Shown here: positions 42,395 through 52,192 of the stretch, piece by piece
How the letters are laid out: every line of letters starts with the position of its first letter
Position numbering within the stretch: the stretch's first letter is position 1
Origin: DATEDA01 sp963789885
GTDB lineage: Bacteria; Pseudomonadota; Gammaproteobacteria; Burkholderiales; SG8-39
Assembly: GCA_963789885.1 (NCBI GenBank)
Contig: CAWBNB010000003.1
Location: 124,001 to 188,000 of the forward strand
Reading direction: 5' to 3'
DNA length: 64,000 nt
Translations under genes and position numbers: made by a program
Notes under the pieces: generated by a model
Told to the model about the DNA's origin: nothing
Seen by the model: the letters and a program-made list of their open reading frames with translations, nothing else
The model's database searches: none

Positions 42395-43692
42395 GGGACA
42401 GGCAACTGGACAGCCTGCTTCTCTGCGTCGGGCTGATCCTCCTGATTCTCGTCGGGGCGCCGATCGGCCTGGCGATGATCCTGCTGCCGACCCTCTACGT
42501 CCTCGCCACCGGGGAGGCGCCCCTCCTCACGGTGCCTCACCAGATGTTCGAGGCGGTCGCGAAGTATCCGCTGGTGGCGATCCCGTTCTTCATCCTTACC
42601 GGCGAGCTGATGAACAGCTCCGTCGTGACGCAGCGGATCCTCGAGCTGTCGCGGGCGATCGTGGGCCGGCTGCGCGGCGGCCTCGCGCAGGTCAACGTGG
42701 TATCGAGCATGTTCTTCGCGGGCATGAACGGGTCGGCGGTAGCCGACACCGCGACGGTCGGCACGGTGCTCATCCCGGCCATGAAGCGCTCCGGCTACTC
42801 GCCCGAGTTCGCCGCCGCGCTGACTGCGGTGGCCTCGACGATCGGCGGCATCATCCCGCCGAGCATCGCGATGATCATCCTCGCGAGCGCCGCGAACCTC
42901 TCGGTCGGCGCGCTGTTCGCAGGCGGCATCCTGCCGGGGGTGCTGATCGGATTGATGATGATCGCCGTGACCTATTGGATCGCCGTGCGGCGCAACTACG
43001 AGCGCAGCGAAGAACCCTTCAGCGTCGCGCGTTTCGCCGGTGCCCTGTGGCGCGCCTCGGGCGCGCTCGTGATTCCGGTCGTTCTTCTCGGCGGCATTCT
43101 GGGAGGCTGGTTCAGCTCGGTCGAGGCGGGCGCGATCACCGCTGCGGCGGCCGTTCTGGTCGGCGGCGTGCTCTACGGCAGTCTGACGCTCGCGGACGTC
43201 GTCGGTGCCTTTATGCGCTCGGTCAAGCTCTCGGCGTCCGTGTTCATCGTGCTTGCCGCTTCGGGGCCGTTCAGCTGGCTGCTCGCCAAGTTCGGCACCA
43301 TCGCGATCCTCGAGCACTGGCTGATGGGCTTCGTCGGCAACCCGGTGCTCTTCGTCGTGGTCCTGGTCGGACTGATCCTGCTCATCGGGACATTCCTGGA
43401 TGCGCCCGCCAACATCATCATCTTCGGGCCGATGCTCGTCGCCGTAAGCGCGACGGCGGGATTTCCCCCGGTCCAGGCAGCGCTCGTAGTCGTCGTGGGA
43501 TTCCTGCTGGGGATGGTCACGCCCCCCGTCGGGGCCTGCTACTTCCTCGCCTCGTTCATCGCGGAAGCGAAGCTCGAGCGCGTCGCCGTGGAGATGGTGC
43601 CATACATGCTGGTCGAGGTCGTGGTGCTGTTTCTCATGTTCGCCGTGCCGGCGCTGACGCTTGGGCTGCCACGCGCGCTCGGGCTCGGCTGA
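42340..43692 (+). CDS. TRAP transporter large permease (DctM family), system 2
   Basis: About 430-450 residues; the start is unclear. GTG at 42340 (used here) overlaps the carboxyltransferase gene, a GTG at 42319 is longer, and a CTG at 42406 just before the first helix would fit the family best. Helices from LLLCVGLILLILVGAPIGLAM onward, FFAGMNGSAVADTATVGTV, IIPPSIAMIILASAAN and VTPPVGACYFLASFI are DctM features. Here the large permease comes first, then Q, then P. Confidence 0.88.
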   Translation: MADAPRAARAARADDAEVGDRQLDSLLLCVGLILLILVGAPIGLAMILLPTLYVLATGEAPLLTVPHQMFEAVAKYPLVAIPFFILTGELMNSSVVTQRILELSRAIVGRLRGGLAQVNVVSSMFFAGMNGSAVADTATVGTVLIPAMKRSGYSPEFAAALTAVASTIGGIIPPSIAMIILASAANLSVGALFAGGILPGVLIGLMMIAVTYWIAVRRNYERSEEPFSVARFAGALWRASGALVIPVVLLGGILGGWFSSVEAGAITAAAAVLVGGVLYGSLTLADVVGAFMRSVKLSASVFIVLAASGPFSWLLAKFGTIAILEHWLMGFVGNPVLFVVVLVGLILLIGTFLDAPANIIIFGPMLVAVSATAGFPPVQAALVVVVGFLLGMVTPPVGACYFLASFIAEAKLERVAVEMVPYMLVEVVVLFLMFAVPALTLGLPRALGLG

Positions 43693-43699
43693 GGGCAGG

Positions 43700-44215
43700 A
43701 TGCTCGCGCGCGCGCTGGATTTCCTCCTCGGCAGAATCATCACCAGGGCGTGCGTTGCAATGCTCGCGGCGATGGTTACCTTCACGCTCTACACGGTATT
43801 CATGCGCACCGTGATGAACGATCCGCCGTTCTGGGGCGATACGCTCACGCTGATCGCCAATATCTGGCTGGTCATGCTGTCGTTCGCGCTCTCCATACGC
43901 AGCCGCGAAAGCATCGCGATGCAGATGATCTACGACTACGTGCCTGCGCGGGTCGCGGGAGCGCTGGAAACGCTTTGGAATCTGCTGTTCGTGGCGCTCG
44001 GGCTTATGATGATCGTCTACGGATACATGGTTGCGGCGCGCATCCCGGGCACGTACTGGGAGCTCGGCAACGCACCGAAGAGCTGGCTGATGATGATCCT
44101 GCCCGTGTCCGGAGTCCTGGTCGCCCTGGCAGCGCTGCGGGTGCTCGCGGAGGACCTCGGCGCGTTGCGCCGGGGCGAGCGGCTGGGTCGCCGTGAGGGA
44201 GTAGGAGAAGTCTGA
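43700..44215 (+). CDS. TRAP transporter small permease (DctQ family), system 2
   Basis: 171 residues; ATG seven bases after the DctM stop. Four predicted helices; VMNDPPFWGDTLTLIANIWLV and RSRESIAMQMIYDYVP match the helix 1-helix 2 region of DctQ. Works with the large permease at 42340 and receptor at 44244. Confidence 0.88.
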   Translation: MLARALDFLLGRIITRACVAMLAAMVTFTLYTVFMRTVMNDPPFWGDTLTLIANIWLVMLSFALSIRSRESIAMQMIYDYVPARVAGALETLWNLLFVALGLMMIVYGYMVAARIPGTYWELGNAPKSWLMMILPVSGVLVALAALRVLAEDLGALRRGERLGRREGVGEV

Positions 44216-44243
44216 CAGACAACATGCGACGGAGGAGACAGTG

Positions 44244-45278
44244 ATGATTCAGCGCGCACTTATCGGCATTCTTTTCGCGGCGGCACTCGGCGTGCAGAAC
44301 GCCGGGGCGCAGGAGCGCCTCAAGCTCTCCATCGGCTCGACAGCGAACCCCGCCTGGTCGCTCGGCAAGGATCTTCACAACGTCATGAAGCCGAACCTCG
44401 AGAAGTACTCCGACGGGCGGATCGAGCTGACGATTCACGGCGGCGGCGTGCTCTGCAACGAGCAAGCCTGCGTGGAACAGATGAAGCTCGGTCAGATCGA
44501 CATGGCCACCGTCTCGAGCGGCAACGTTGGCGCCTTCGGCACGACCTTCGACATCATCAACCTGCCCTATCTCTTCAAGGACGCCGAGACGGCCAACAAG
44601 ATCACCACTGCCTGGCTCGCGAAGGAACTCGCGCAGCGCGCGGAGAAGGAGATGAAGGTGTACGTCGTCGCGCTGGTGCCGGTGGGTGGCTTCCGCAACA
44701 TCGTCAACACCCAGCGGGAGGCCCGCGTCCCGGGCGACCTGAAGGGCCTCAAGATCCGCGTCACGAAAAGCCCGACGGAGTTCAACCTGGTGAAAGCATG
44801 GGGCGCGGTCCCAGTCCCCTACGACTGGGGCCAACTCTACGAGGGGCTGCAGTCGGGCGTGGTGCAGGGCATGTACCTGCAGGACGCGTTCACCTCGGCG
44901 GGCAAGTTCTTCGAGGTGGTCAAGTACGTCACGGAGGTGAACGGCGCCTACAGCGCGCACCCGATCCTGATGGATCTCGCGCGCTACCAGAAGCTGCCGC
45001 AGTTCGCGAAGGACGCGCTCGCCAAGGTCGGCGCCGACCTTGCCCGGGAGTCGTACGCGTTCGACGTCGAGTGGGTGAAATCCGCTGGTGCGGCCATGCA
45101 AGGCAAGGTCAAGAGCTACAAGCCGACGCAGGCCGAGATGGCGCAGTGGCACAAGGGAGCCAAGGACGCCTGGATCGCGGTCAAGGGGACCTATGATCCG
45201 AAGCTCGCGCTGCGCATCCTCGAGGAGCAGGGCCAGACGGAACTGATCGCCGATCTCAAGGCCGCGAAGGCGCTCTGA
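44244..45278 (+). CDS. TRAP transporter substrate-binding protein (DctP/TAXI-like), system 2
   Basis: 344 residues; ATG eight bases behind GGAGG (GTG at 44241 is an alternative). Signal peptide MIQRALIGILFAAALGVQNAGAQ. DLKGLKIRVTKSPTEFNLVK holds the conserved ligand Arg; VPYDWGQLYEGLQSGVVQGM follows. Two cysteines in VLCNEQACVEQ could form a disulfide, unusual for DctP. Its stop shares one base with the next start. Confidence 0.9.
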   Translation: MIQRALIGILFAAALGVQNAGAQERLKLSIGSTANPAWSLGKDLHNVMKPNLEKYSDGRIELTIHGGGVLCNEQACVEQMKLGQIDMATVSSGNVGAFGTTFDIINLPYLFKDAETANKITTAWLAKELAQRAEKEMKVYVVALVPVGGFRNIVNTQREARVPGDLKGLKIRVTKSPTEFNLVKAWGAVPVPYDWGQLYEGLQSGVVQGMYLQDAFTSAGKFFEVVKYVTEVNGAYSAHPILMDLARYQKLPQFAKDALAKVGADLARESYAFDVEWVKSAGAAMQGKVKSYKPTQAEMAQWHKGAKDAWIAVKGTYDPKLALRILEEQGQTELIADLKAAKAL

Positions 45279-46162
45279 TGATCGTCGACGCTCATCATCA
45301 TCTCTGGGACCTCGGGCGCAACCGCTACCCGTGGCTCCAGGGGGAGATGCACGATCGCGGTTGGGGCGACATGCGATCCCTGCAAAAGAACTATCTCGTT
45401 TCCGATCTCCTCGCGGATGCGACCGGGCAGGACCTCAAGAAGTCGGTCCACCTGCAGGCGAACTTCGACCCGTCGAACCCGGTCGGCGAGACGGAGTGGC
45501 TCGAGGAGACGGCGGCGCAGCACGGCTTCCCCCATGCGATCGTCGGCTTCGCGGATTTCTCCTCCGAGAACGTTGCGGCCGTCCTGGATGCTCACGCACG
45601 CGCATCGAAAAGGATGCGGGGCATCCGCCAGGTGCTCAACCGACATCCCGATCCGAAGCGAAACCGCGCACCGCAGGACTATCTCTCGAACGAGGTCTGG
45701 CTTGGGAACCTGGGGCTTCTCGGGCGCTACGGCTGGTCCTTCGACGCGCAGATCTACTACCAGCAGATGCCTGCGCTGGAAGCCCTGGCGCGGAGGTATC
45801 CCGACCTGCAGTTCGTCCTCGACCACGCCGGGATGCCCGCCGAGCGCGACGCGGCGGGGCTCGAAGGCTGGCGCCGCGGCATGAAGAGCCTCGCGAAGTG
45901 CCCGAACATTGCGCTCAAGCTCTGCGGCTACGGCATGGTGGACAACCGGTGGACCGTCGAGTCGATCCGGCCGTTCGTCCTCGGACCGATCGAGTGGTTC
46001 GGGCCGGAGCGCGCGATGTTCGGGTCCAACTTCCCCGTCGATCGGCTGATGACGAGCTACGCCCGCCTCTGGGACGCGTACCGCGAGATCACCGCGGGAT
46101 TCTCGGCGAGCGAGCGGCACCAGCTCTTCGCCGCCACGGCGGAGCGGATCTACCGCATCTGA
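45278..46162 (+). CDS. Amidohydrolase-2 family TIM-barrel hydrolase (canonical metal motif)
   Basis: 294 residues, ATG overlapping the TRAP receptor stop. DAHHHLWDLG carries the normal HxH metal pair, FVLDHAGMP the barrel His, and MFGSNFPVD the C-terminal strand (Asn for Asp, as in many COG3618-type lactonases). This group hydrolyses lactones such as 2-pyrone-4,6-dicarboxylate or sugar lactones. Contrast with the two altered copies at 20713 and 21564. Confidence 0.9.
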   Translation: MIVDAHHHLWDLGRNRYPWLQGEMHDRGWGDMRSLQKNYLVSDLLADATGQDLKKSVHLQANFDPSNPVGETEWLEETAAQHGFPHAIVGFADFSSENVAAVLDAHARASKRMRGIRQVLNRHPDPKRNRAPQDYLSNEVWLGNLGLLGRYGWSFDAQIYYQQMPALEALARRYPDLQFVLDHAGMPAERDAAGLEGWRRGMKSLAKCPNIALKLCGYGMVDNRWTVESIRPFVLGPIEWFGPERAMFGSNFPVDRLMTSYARLWDAYREITAGFSASERHQLFAATAERIYRI

Positions 46163-46253
46163 CCTTTCCGACCGCGCGGGTGGGGACTGCGGGCTCGCGC
46201 GGCCCCCGGCAACGCGCGCATTGCGAGGCGGGCCCGGCTAATGCAGAATTCGA

Positions 46254-46273
46254 ATTGTCGACAATAGTACAAG
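46254..46273. promoter_or_regulatory. ATTGTCGACAAT palindrome plus GTACAA element, candidate GntR/FCD operator
   Basis: Perfect 12-bp palindrome (46254-46265) followed by AGTACAAG, almost identical to the site at 40795. It lies about 20-40 bases before the start of the reductase gene at 46293, head of the nine-gene operon. Confidence 0.7.
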
Positions 46274-46292
46274 AGCCGAGGAGACGGAGGAG

Positions 46293-47339
46293 GTGGGACG
46301 CAAGGCGATCGTCGCCGGTGCGCTCGGCATCGTCGGACGCAACATCGCTGAGTATCTGCACGCGAGAGGCGGCTGGGAAGTCATCGGCGTCGCTCGCGGC
46401 AAACCGAAACAGCCCGTCAACTGGCGGCTCGAGCACGCCGATCTCACCGACCAGGCCGGATGCCGGAGGCTGATCGCGTCCGAACCTGGAATTACTCACC
46501 TCTTCTACGCCGCGCGCGCGCCGATCCCCGACGCGTCGGCTGAGGCCGCTGCGAACCTGCGCATGCTTGAGAGCCTGTTGCGACCGCTCGATCAGGCGAC
46601 GAACTTCGAGCACGTCTGCCTGGTGCACGGGACGAAGTGGTACGGCTCACATCTCGGCCCCTTTCGGACCCCCGCGAAGGAGGACGATCCGCGGCACCTG
46701 CCGCCGAACTTCTACTTCGACCAGGCGGACCTAGTGACTACGCTGCAGCCGGGCAAGCGCTGGACCTGGTCCACGGTCCGTCCTGCGATCGTGTGCGGGT
46801 TTTCCCTAGGTTACCCCCATAACATCGTGGCGGTGCTCGGCGTCTACGCGGCGATTTCGAAGGCGCTCGGGCTGCCCTTGAGATTTCCCGGTACGCGCGC
46901 GTGCTTCGAGGCGGTCAGTCAGGCAACCGACGTCGGTCTCCTCTCGGAGGCGATGGTCTGGGCGGCAACCGAGCCGAAATGCGCCAACGAAAGCTTCAAC
47001 ATCGTCAACGGCGACCTGTTCCGCTGGCGCAACCTGTGGGAGAAGCTCGCGCGGCATTTCGGCATGGACAATGGCGGTGTGCAGACCGTTTCGCTCGCGG
47101 CCACGATGACCGACAAGGAACCACTGTGGCAGTCGATCGTGAAGCGCCACGGCCTGCGGCCGCTCGCCCTCGCCGAGATCGTCAACTGGACTTACGCGGA
47201 CATGAGCTTCCGCCAGAACTGGGATCACATCTCCTCGACCCTGAAGGCGCGCCGACTGGGCTTCGAGGCTTGCGTCGACACCGAGGACATGTTCCTCGAT
47301 CAGCTCGAGCGGTTCCGCGCGGAGCGCGTCCTGCCGTGA
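46293..47339 (+). CDS. PRISE-type enone reductase (progesterone-5-beta-reductase/iridoid-synthase-like SDR)
   Basis: 348 residues from a GTG behind GGAGGAGG. NAD(P) motif GALGIVGRNIAEYL; PRISE-specific LVHGTKWYGSHLGPF (Lys of the TxK motif), DDPRHLPPNFYFDQADLV (catalytic Tyr in NFYx) and NGDLFRWRNLWEKLARHFGM. Family members reduce activated C=C bonds of enones or enals with NADPH. First gene of an operon containing an ABC importer, a flavin monooxygenase and a metallo-hydrolase, a plausible first step on a cyclic or terpenoid enone. Confidence 0.87.
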   Translation: MGRKAIVAGALGIVGRNIAEYLHARGGWEVIGVARGKPKQPVNWRLEHADLTDQAGCRRLIASEPGITHLFYAARAPIPDASAEAAANLRMLESLLRPLDQATNFEHVCLVHGTKWYGSHLGPFRTPAKEDDPRHLPPNFYFDQADLVTTLQPGKRWTWSTVRPAIVCGFSLGYPHNIVAVLGVYAAISKALGLPLRFPGTRACFEAVSQATDVGLLSEAMVWAATEPKCANESFNIVNGDLFRWRNLWEKLARHFGMDNGGVQTVSLAATMTDKEPLWQSIVKRHGLRPLALAEIVNWTYADMSFRQNWDHISSTLKARRLGFEACVDTEDMFLDQLERFRAERVLP

Positions 47340-48130
47340 GCAAGCCGGTGCCGTCCTCGGCACAAAGCCGGGCGATCGTCGTCGACCGGGTCTCGCATCG
47401 TTTTCCGAGCGGTTTGCTCGCCGTCGAGGAGATGACCTTCAAGGTGCAACCCGCAGAATTCGTGGTCATCGTCGGCCCGAGCGGCTGTGGCAAGACCACC
47501 ATCCTGAACATCATTGCCGGGCTGATCGCGAAGCAGGCCGGAACGGTGACCGTTGGCGAGGCCGCGCCCAAGGCCGGCCGACATGACGTCGCCTACATGT
47601 TCGCCCAGGACGCGCTCCTGCCCTGGCGGCGCGTCATGGACAACGTACTCTTCGGGGTCGAAGTCCAGAGGACGAGCCGTGTCGAACGTGGCGTGCGGGC
47701 GCAGGCGACCGAGCTCCTGGCGATGGTCGGGCTCCAGGGCTTCGAGGACGCGTACCCGCGCCAGCTGTCGCACGGAATGCGCCAGCGGGTCGCACTGGCC
47801 CGCACCTTTCTCATGCCGAGTCCCGTACTGCTCATGGACGAGCCGTTCGGTGCACTGGATGCGCATACGAAGCTGATGCTCGAGCAGGGACTGCTCCGGT
47901 TGTGGGAGAGCAGCAAGCGCACCGTGCTCTTCATCACGCACGACCTGGCCGAATCGATCCTGCTCGCCGACAGGATCCTCGTCTGCACTGCACGCCCGGG
48001 CCGGATCAAGTCGGAGATCACGATCGACCTGCCCAGGCCGAGAAGCATCAGCGCCCTGCAGAACGACGCCCGTTATCACGAGTACTACCGGCGCATCTGG
48101 GGCGAGCTCGGAACGGAGATGGAGGTCTGA
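47336..48130 (+). CDS. ABC transporter ATP-binding protein (NitT/TauT family)
   Basis: 264 residues from a GTG overlapping the reductase stop (GTGA). Walker A GPSGCGKTT, Q-loop FAQDALLPWR, ABC signature LSHGMRQRVALAR, Walker B VLLMDEPFGALDA and H-loop ITHDLAES. Powers the permease at 48130 and receptor at 48962. The family imports nitrate, taurine, sulfonates, nitriles, pyrimidine precursors and aromatic acids. Confidence 0.94.
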   Translation: MSKPVPSSAQSRAIVVDRVSHRFPSGLLAVEEMTFKVQPAEFVVIVGPSGCGKTTILNIIAGLIAKQAGTVTVGEAAPKAGRHDVAYMFAQDALLPWRRVMDNVLFGVEVQRTSRVERGVRAQATELLAMVGLQGFEDAYPRQLSHGMRQRVALARTFLMPSPVLLMDEPFGALDAHTKLMLEQGLLRLWESSKRTVLFITHDLAESILLADRILVCTARPGRIKSEITIDLPRPRSISALQNDARYHEYYRRIWGELGTEMEV

Positions 48131-48924
48131 TGGAAACGGCTCGGAAGCAAGCGTCTCTCGTGGCCCTCTATGCCGGCCGCCTCGCGATCCTCGCCGCGTT
48201 CTGCGTGATCTGGTGGGGCGCAGTGCGCTTGCGGCTCGTCGACAAGTTCTTCGTCAGCACGCCGCTCGACGTGGTCAATTTTCTGATGACGCACTTCACT
48301 TCGCAGATCGTACCGAACGCGCTCAACACCCTGCTCGCGACCCTCATCGCGTTCGTGCTGTCCGGGGTATCCGGCGTCCTCGCCGGGCTGGTACTCGTGG
48401 AGCTGCCGGGTGTAAAGCGGTTGGTCGACCCGTTCCTGACGGCGCTGAACAGCATGCCACGCATCGCGCTCGCGCCGATCTTCATCCTGTGGTTCGGCAT
48501 CGAGCTCGCCTCCAAGGTGGCGCTCGCCTTCAGCCTGGGTTTCTTCATCGTCCTCATGAGCACTTTCGCAGGCATCCGTAACGTCGATCCGGTGCTGCTG
48601 CGCCTGTCCCGGTCGCTCGGCTGCTCGCCGTGGCAGCAGTTCACCAAGATCACGCTGCCCTGGGCGGTGCCGAGCGTGTTCGCCGGACTCAAGCTCGCGC
48701 TCATCTACTCGTTTCTGGGCGTTGTCACGAGCGAGATGCTTGCATCGAAGCTCGGCTTGGGCCAGTTGATCATGTACTACTCGGGGCTGCTTCGCATGGA
48801 AGCCGTCCTCGCCATGCTGGTCGTGATGGCCGTGTGCGCGGTGGCGCTCACCATGATCGCGGACCGCATCGAAGCGGCGCTGCTCGGCAGCTGGACCGAA
48901 TCGGCGCAATCGGCTCGGGGCTGA
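48130..48924 (+). CDS. ABC transporter permease (NitT/TauT family)
   Basis: 264 residues; ATG shares one base with the ATPase stop. Six predicted helices and the coupling-helix EAA-type loop RSLGCSPWQQFTKITLPWAVPSVFAGLKLAL. Partner of the ATPase at 47336. Confidence 0.93.
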   Translation: METARKQASLVALYAGRLAILAAFCVIWWGAVRLRLVDKFFVSTPLDVVNFLMTHFTSQIVPNALNTLLATLIAFVLSGVSGVLAGLVLVELPGVKRLVDPFLTALNSMPRIALAPIFILWFGIELASKVALAFSLGFFIVLMSTFAGIRNVDPVLLRLSRSLGCSPWQQFTKITLPWAVPSVFAGLKLALIYSFLGVVTSEMLASKLGLGQLIMYYSGLLRMEAVLAMLVVMAVCAVALTMIADRIEAALLGSWTESAQSARG

Positions 48925-48961
48925 GCAGGCCCGGAGTCCCTTCACACAAAGGAGGTACTGC

Positions 48962-49987
48962 ATGAAACGCGGAATCGGAATGCGAGGGGCACTCTCGGCG
49001 CTTGCGGCGCTTGCGATTGCGGCGGCGGGAGGGGCGGCTCGAGCGCAGGAGATGGACGTCAAGATCGGCTTCTATCCCGGAACGACGTTCCACCTCCCGG
49101 TATACGTCGCGGACGCGAAGGGGTTCTACAAGCAGGCGGGTCTGCAGTACACGCTGATCCCGGTCGCCAACGGGCCGCTCATGAACTCGCAGATGGGTAG
49201 CGGCGCGATCGACTTCGGCCACCAACCACCGAGCAATGTCGGGCTCGCGCGCGAGCAGGGCATGGACCAGGTGTTCATCGTCGGCAACGTCACGATGCCC
49301 TGGGTCCTCATCGCCAAGAAAGGGATCAAGGTCCCGAACAAGGGCAAGTACCCTGACGTGATTGCCGACCTGAAGGGGCTCAACTGGGGCGTGTACGGAC
49401 GCGGCTCGGACGGCGAGGTCTTCATGCGGGTGATGGCGGGCGACGCCAAGCTCGATGTGGAGAAGGACATGACCTGGATCGGCGTCGGCGGGCCGGCCAC
49501 CGGCCTCCCGGCGCTCAAGGCAGGGCGAATCGACGTCTACATGGCGATCGCGCCGGCACCCACCGTGGCCGAGGCCCTCGACTATGGCTCCACGATCCTG
49601 GATCTGCGCAAGGGCGAAGGGCCCGGCGACTTCAAAGGTATCCACTACAACGCGGTCGTGACCCTTCGCAAGACTGCGCAGTCGCGGCCGAAGGCGGTGG
49701 CGGCGATGGTGGAGGCGACGATCAAGGCGCATTGCTGGCTGCGCAAGCCCGAGAACTTCAACGAGCTGCTCGCCATCGCGAAGTCGCGCCTGCCGGTCGC
49801 CGAGCTCTCGGACAAGCAGTTCGCCGAGATGATCAGGGAGAACATCCCGACCTTCTCGCCCGTGATGCCGGCTGCAGACTTCAAGACCTGGAACGACATG
49901 CTGCTGCGCGCGAAGATCCTCAAGCAGCCGGTGCCTGCGGATCAGACGCGATGGAGCACGATCCCGGCCGCGCAACCTCCATGCTGA
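48962..49987 (+). CDS. ABC transporter substrate-binding protein (NMT1/THI5-like)
   Basis: 341 residues; ATG after AAAGGAGG. Signal peptide ending AARAQ. IGFYPGTTFHLPVYVADAKGFYK is the NMT1/SsuA-type start, followed by GSGAIDFGHQPPSNVG and ADLKGLNWGVYGRGSDGE. It captures the compound processed by the following enzymes. A 37-base gap with a strong RBS precedes it, in line with the receptor being made in excess. Confidence 0.92.
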   Translation: MKRGIGMRGALSALAALAIAAAGGAARAQEMDVKIGFYPGTTFHLPVYVADAKGFYKQAGLQYTLIPVANGPLMNSQMGSGAIDFGHQPPSNVGLAREQGMDQVFIVGNVTMPWVLIAKKGIKVPNKGKYPDVIADLKGLNWGVYGRGSDGEVFMRVMAGDAKLDVEKDMTWIGVGGPATGLPALKAGRIDVYMAIAPAPTVAEALDYGSTILDLRKGEGPGDFKGIHYNAVVTLRKTAQSRPKAVAAMVEATIKAHCWLRKPENFNELLAIAKSRLPVAELSDKQFAEMIRENIPTFSPVMPAADFKTWNDMLLRAKILKQPVPADQTRWSTIPAAQPPC

Positions 49988-51321
49988 AGAAGCACCCACC
50001 CTCGTCCCGGCGCATCGCGGTCATTGGCGCGGGCGCCTCGGGCCTGTGTTGCGCGAAGTACCTGCTACAGGACGGGTTCGAGGACCTCACGATCTTCGAG
50101 ATCGGGACGCAGATCGGTGGGCTCTGGTGTTACCAGAACGACAACGGCCGGTCGTCCGCGTACCGCACGCTGCACATCAACACCGCGCGGAACCTCACGA
50201 ACTTCAGCGACTTCAGGTTCGATGACAGCGTGCAGACTTTCCCCGATCACTGGGACATGCACCGCTACCTCGTTGCCTACGCGGAGAAGTTCGACCTCAC
50301 ACGGCGCATCCGCTTCAAGTCGCGCGTCGTCGACCTGCGCCCGGCGCCCGGGTACCGCAGCACTGCTCCTCGCTGGCAGCTCCGGCTCGAGGACGGTTCC
50401 GTGGAGGAATTCGATCGGGTGGTCGTCGCCACCGGCCATCTCTCGAAGCCCCTGCACGTCCCTCAGTTCCAGGAAGGGTTCAAGGGCGAGTACGTGCACT
50501 CGCACTACTACCGCGAGCCGGAGCCCTTCGCCGGCAAGCGGATATGCGTGATCGGCGTCGGGAACAGTGCCTGCGACATCGCAAGCGATGTCTGCGTCAC
50601 GTCTCCCCAGTGCGTGATGGTCGCCCGCTCGGGCGTGATGATCGGTCCGAAGCTGATCTTCGGCCACGCCTTCACCGACATCACGATGAAGCTCTACCGC
50701 AAGTGGATACCGGACTGGCTGCGGCGCCGAACGATCTCGTTCCTCGTCTACCTGATCCACGGCCGCATGACCGACCTCGGGTTCAAGCCGCTCACGCGTC
50801 GCGCCCACCCCACAACGAGCGCGGTCGTGGTGCAGCACATCGCTTACCGGCGCATCATCGTGAAGCAGGGGATTGAGCGCATCGAGGGCAGGCGGATCTT
50901 CTTCAGCGACGGGACGAGCGACGAGTTCGACACGATGATCGCGTGTACCGGTTACGTGATCGACCTGCCGTTCGTGGCGCCGGAAGTCCTCCAGGTCAAG
51001 GACAACTCGGTCGACCTCTACAAGCGGATCTGCGCGCCGGGCTGGAACGGGCTGTACTTCATGGGCATGTTCAACACGACCACGGCGCTCAACCTCGTTT
51101 TCGAGCGGCAGGCGCGCTGGATCTGCGCGATTGAGCGCGGCGAGGCGGCGCTCCCCTCGGCGGACGAGATGCGGGCGGACATCGCGCGCAAGAAGCAGTG
51201 GATCGCGAAGTACTACGAGGCCTCACCGCGGCACACGATCGAGGAGGAGCATCTGTATTACCTCGACGAGTTGGACAAGGCGGAGCGGGCGGGCCGGCGA
51301 CAGATGGCGCGGGCGGCATGA
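49981..51321 (+). CDS. Flavin-containing / Baeyer-Villiger-type class B monooxygenase
   Basis: 446 residues, ATG overlapping the receptor stop by seven bases. FAD motif GAGASGLCCAKYL, fingerprint FKGEYVHSHYY (FxGxxxHxxxY; BVMOs usually have W or P-rich ends, FMOs Y), NADPH motif GVGNSACDIA and the ATG-like VVVATGHLSKP. It inserts one oxygen of O2 into a ketone or oxygenates N/S. Behind an enone reductase and before a metallo-hydrolase, ketone-to-ester/lactone conversion is the most coherent role. Confidence 0.88.
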   Translation: MLKKHPPSSRRIAVIGAGASGLCCAKYLLQDGFEDLTIFEIGTQIGGLWCYQNDNGRSSAYRTLHINTARNLTNFSDFRFDDSVQTFPDHWDMHRYLVAYAEKFDLTRRIRFKSRVVDLRPAPGYRSTAPRWQLRLEDGSVEEFDRVVVATGHLSKPLHVPQFQEGFKGEYVHSHYYREPEPFAGKRICVIGVGNSACDIASDVCVTSPQCVMVARSGVMIGPKLIFGHAFTDITMKLYRKWIPDWLRRRTISFLVYLIHGRMTDLGFKPLTRRAHPTTSAVVVQHIAYRRIIVKQGIERIEGRRIFFSDGTSDEFDTMIACTGYVIDLPFVAPEVLQVKDNSVDLYKRICAPGWNGLYFMGMFNTTTALNLVFERQARWICAIERGEAALPSADEMRADIARKKQWIAKYYEASPRHTIEEEHLYYLDELDKAERAGRRQMARAA

Positions 51322-52184
51322 TCACGCTCGGCGATTTCCGCATCGGCCGCGCCGTGGAGCACGAGGGCCCTTTCGTGCGCCCGCAGGATTTCTTTCCCGG
51401 CTGGGACCCGGCGGTGCTAGAGGAGACGCGCGACTGGATTGGCCCGGTGTTGGACGCCGCGAGCGGACAGCTGATCCTCAGCTTCCATGCGTTCGTGGTG
51501 CGGACCGGGCGTCACACCATCGTCGTGGATACCTGCCTCGGCAATGACAAGGAGCGACCTCTCCGCCCCCTCGGTCACCAGCGCAAGGGCGACTTCCTCG
51601 CGACGCTCGCAGCCGCCGGCGCACGGGCCGAGGAGGTGGACTTCGTGATGTGTACGCACTTGCACTGGGACCACGTCGGCTGGAACACCCGGCTCATAGA
51701 CGGTCGCTGGGTACCCACCTTTCCGAACGCCCGGTACATCATCGCGCGGCGTGAGTACGAGCACATGGACGCGCTGCATGCGCGCGGCGATGCGACCATG
51801 CACGGACTCGCCTTTGCCGACAGCGTACTGCCCATCATGCGTGCGGAGCGCGCCGTCCTCGTCGCGGATGACTATGCGCTCGAGGACGGCGTATGGCTCG
51901 AACCCTGTCCCGGCCACACGCCTGGAAATGTGGTGATCAACGTACGCTCGAAGGCCGCGCGCGGGGTCTTCCCCGGCGACGTGCTGCACTCACCCCTGCA
52001 ACTCGCGCGACCGGAATGGTCGAGTCGTGCCTGCGATGACCCCGCGCTCTCGAGCGTCTCGCGCCGGCGCTTCGTGGAACAGCATGCGGATACCGGCAAT
52101 CTCGTCATGCCGGCGCACTTCCTCGCACCTTCGGCCGGACGTATCGTGCGCCGGCAGAATGCGTTCGGCTTCGTCACCGCCTGA
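51318..52184 (+). CDS. Metallo-beta-lactamase-fold hydrolase (lactonase-like)
   Basis: 288 residues, ATG overlapping the monooxygenase stop. Metal motif THLHWDH (His114, His116, Asp118, His119), GHTPGNVVI and GDVLHSP supply the other ligands. This branch includes quorum-quenching and other lactonases. Downstream of a Baeyer-Villiger-type enzyme, it would open the lactone or cleave the ester formed. Confidence 0.9.
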   Translation: MITLGDFRIGRAVEHEGPFVRPQDFFPGWDPAVLEETRDWIGPVLDAASGQLILSFHAFVVRTGRHTIVVDTCLGNDKERPLRPLGHQRKGDFLATLAAAGARAEEVDFVMCTHLHWDHVGWNTRLIDGRWVPTFPNARYIIARREYEHMDALHARGDATMHGLAFADSVLPIMRAERAVLVADDYALEDGVWLEPCPGHTPGNVVINVRSKAARGVFPGDVLHSPLQLARPEWSSRACDDPALSSVSRRRFVEQHADTGNLVMPAHFLAPSAGRIVRRQNAFGFVTA

Positions 52185-52192
52185 CAGAGCAA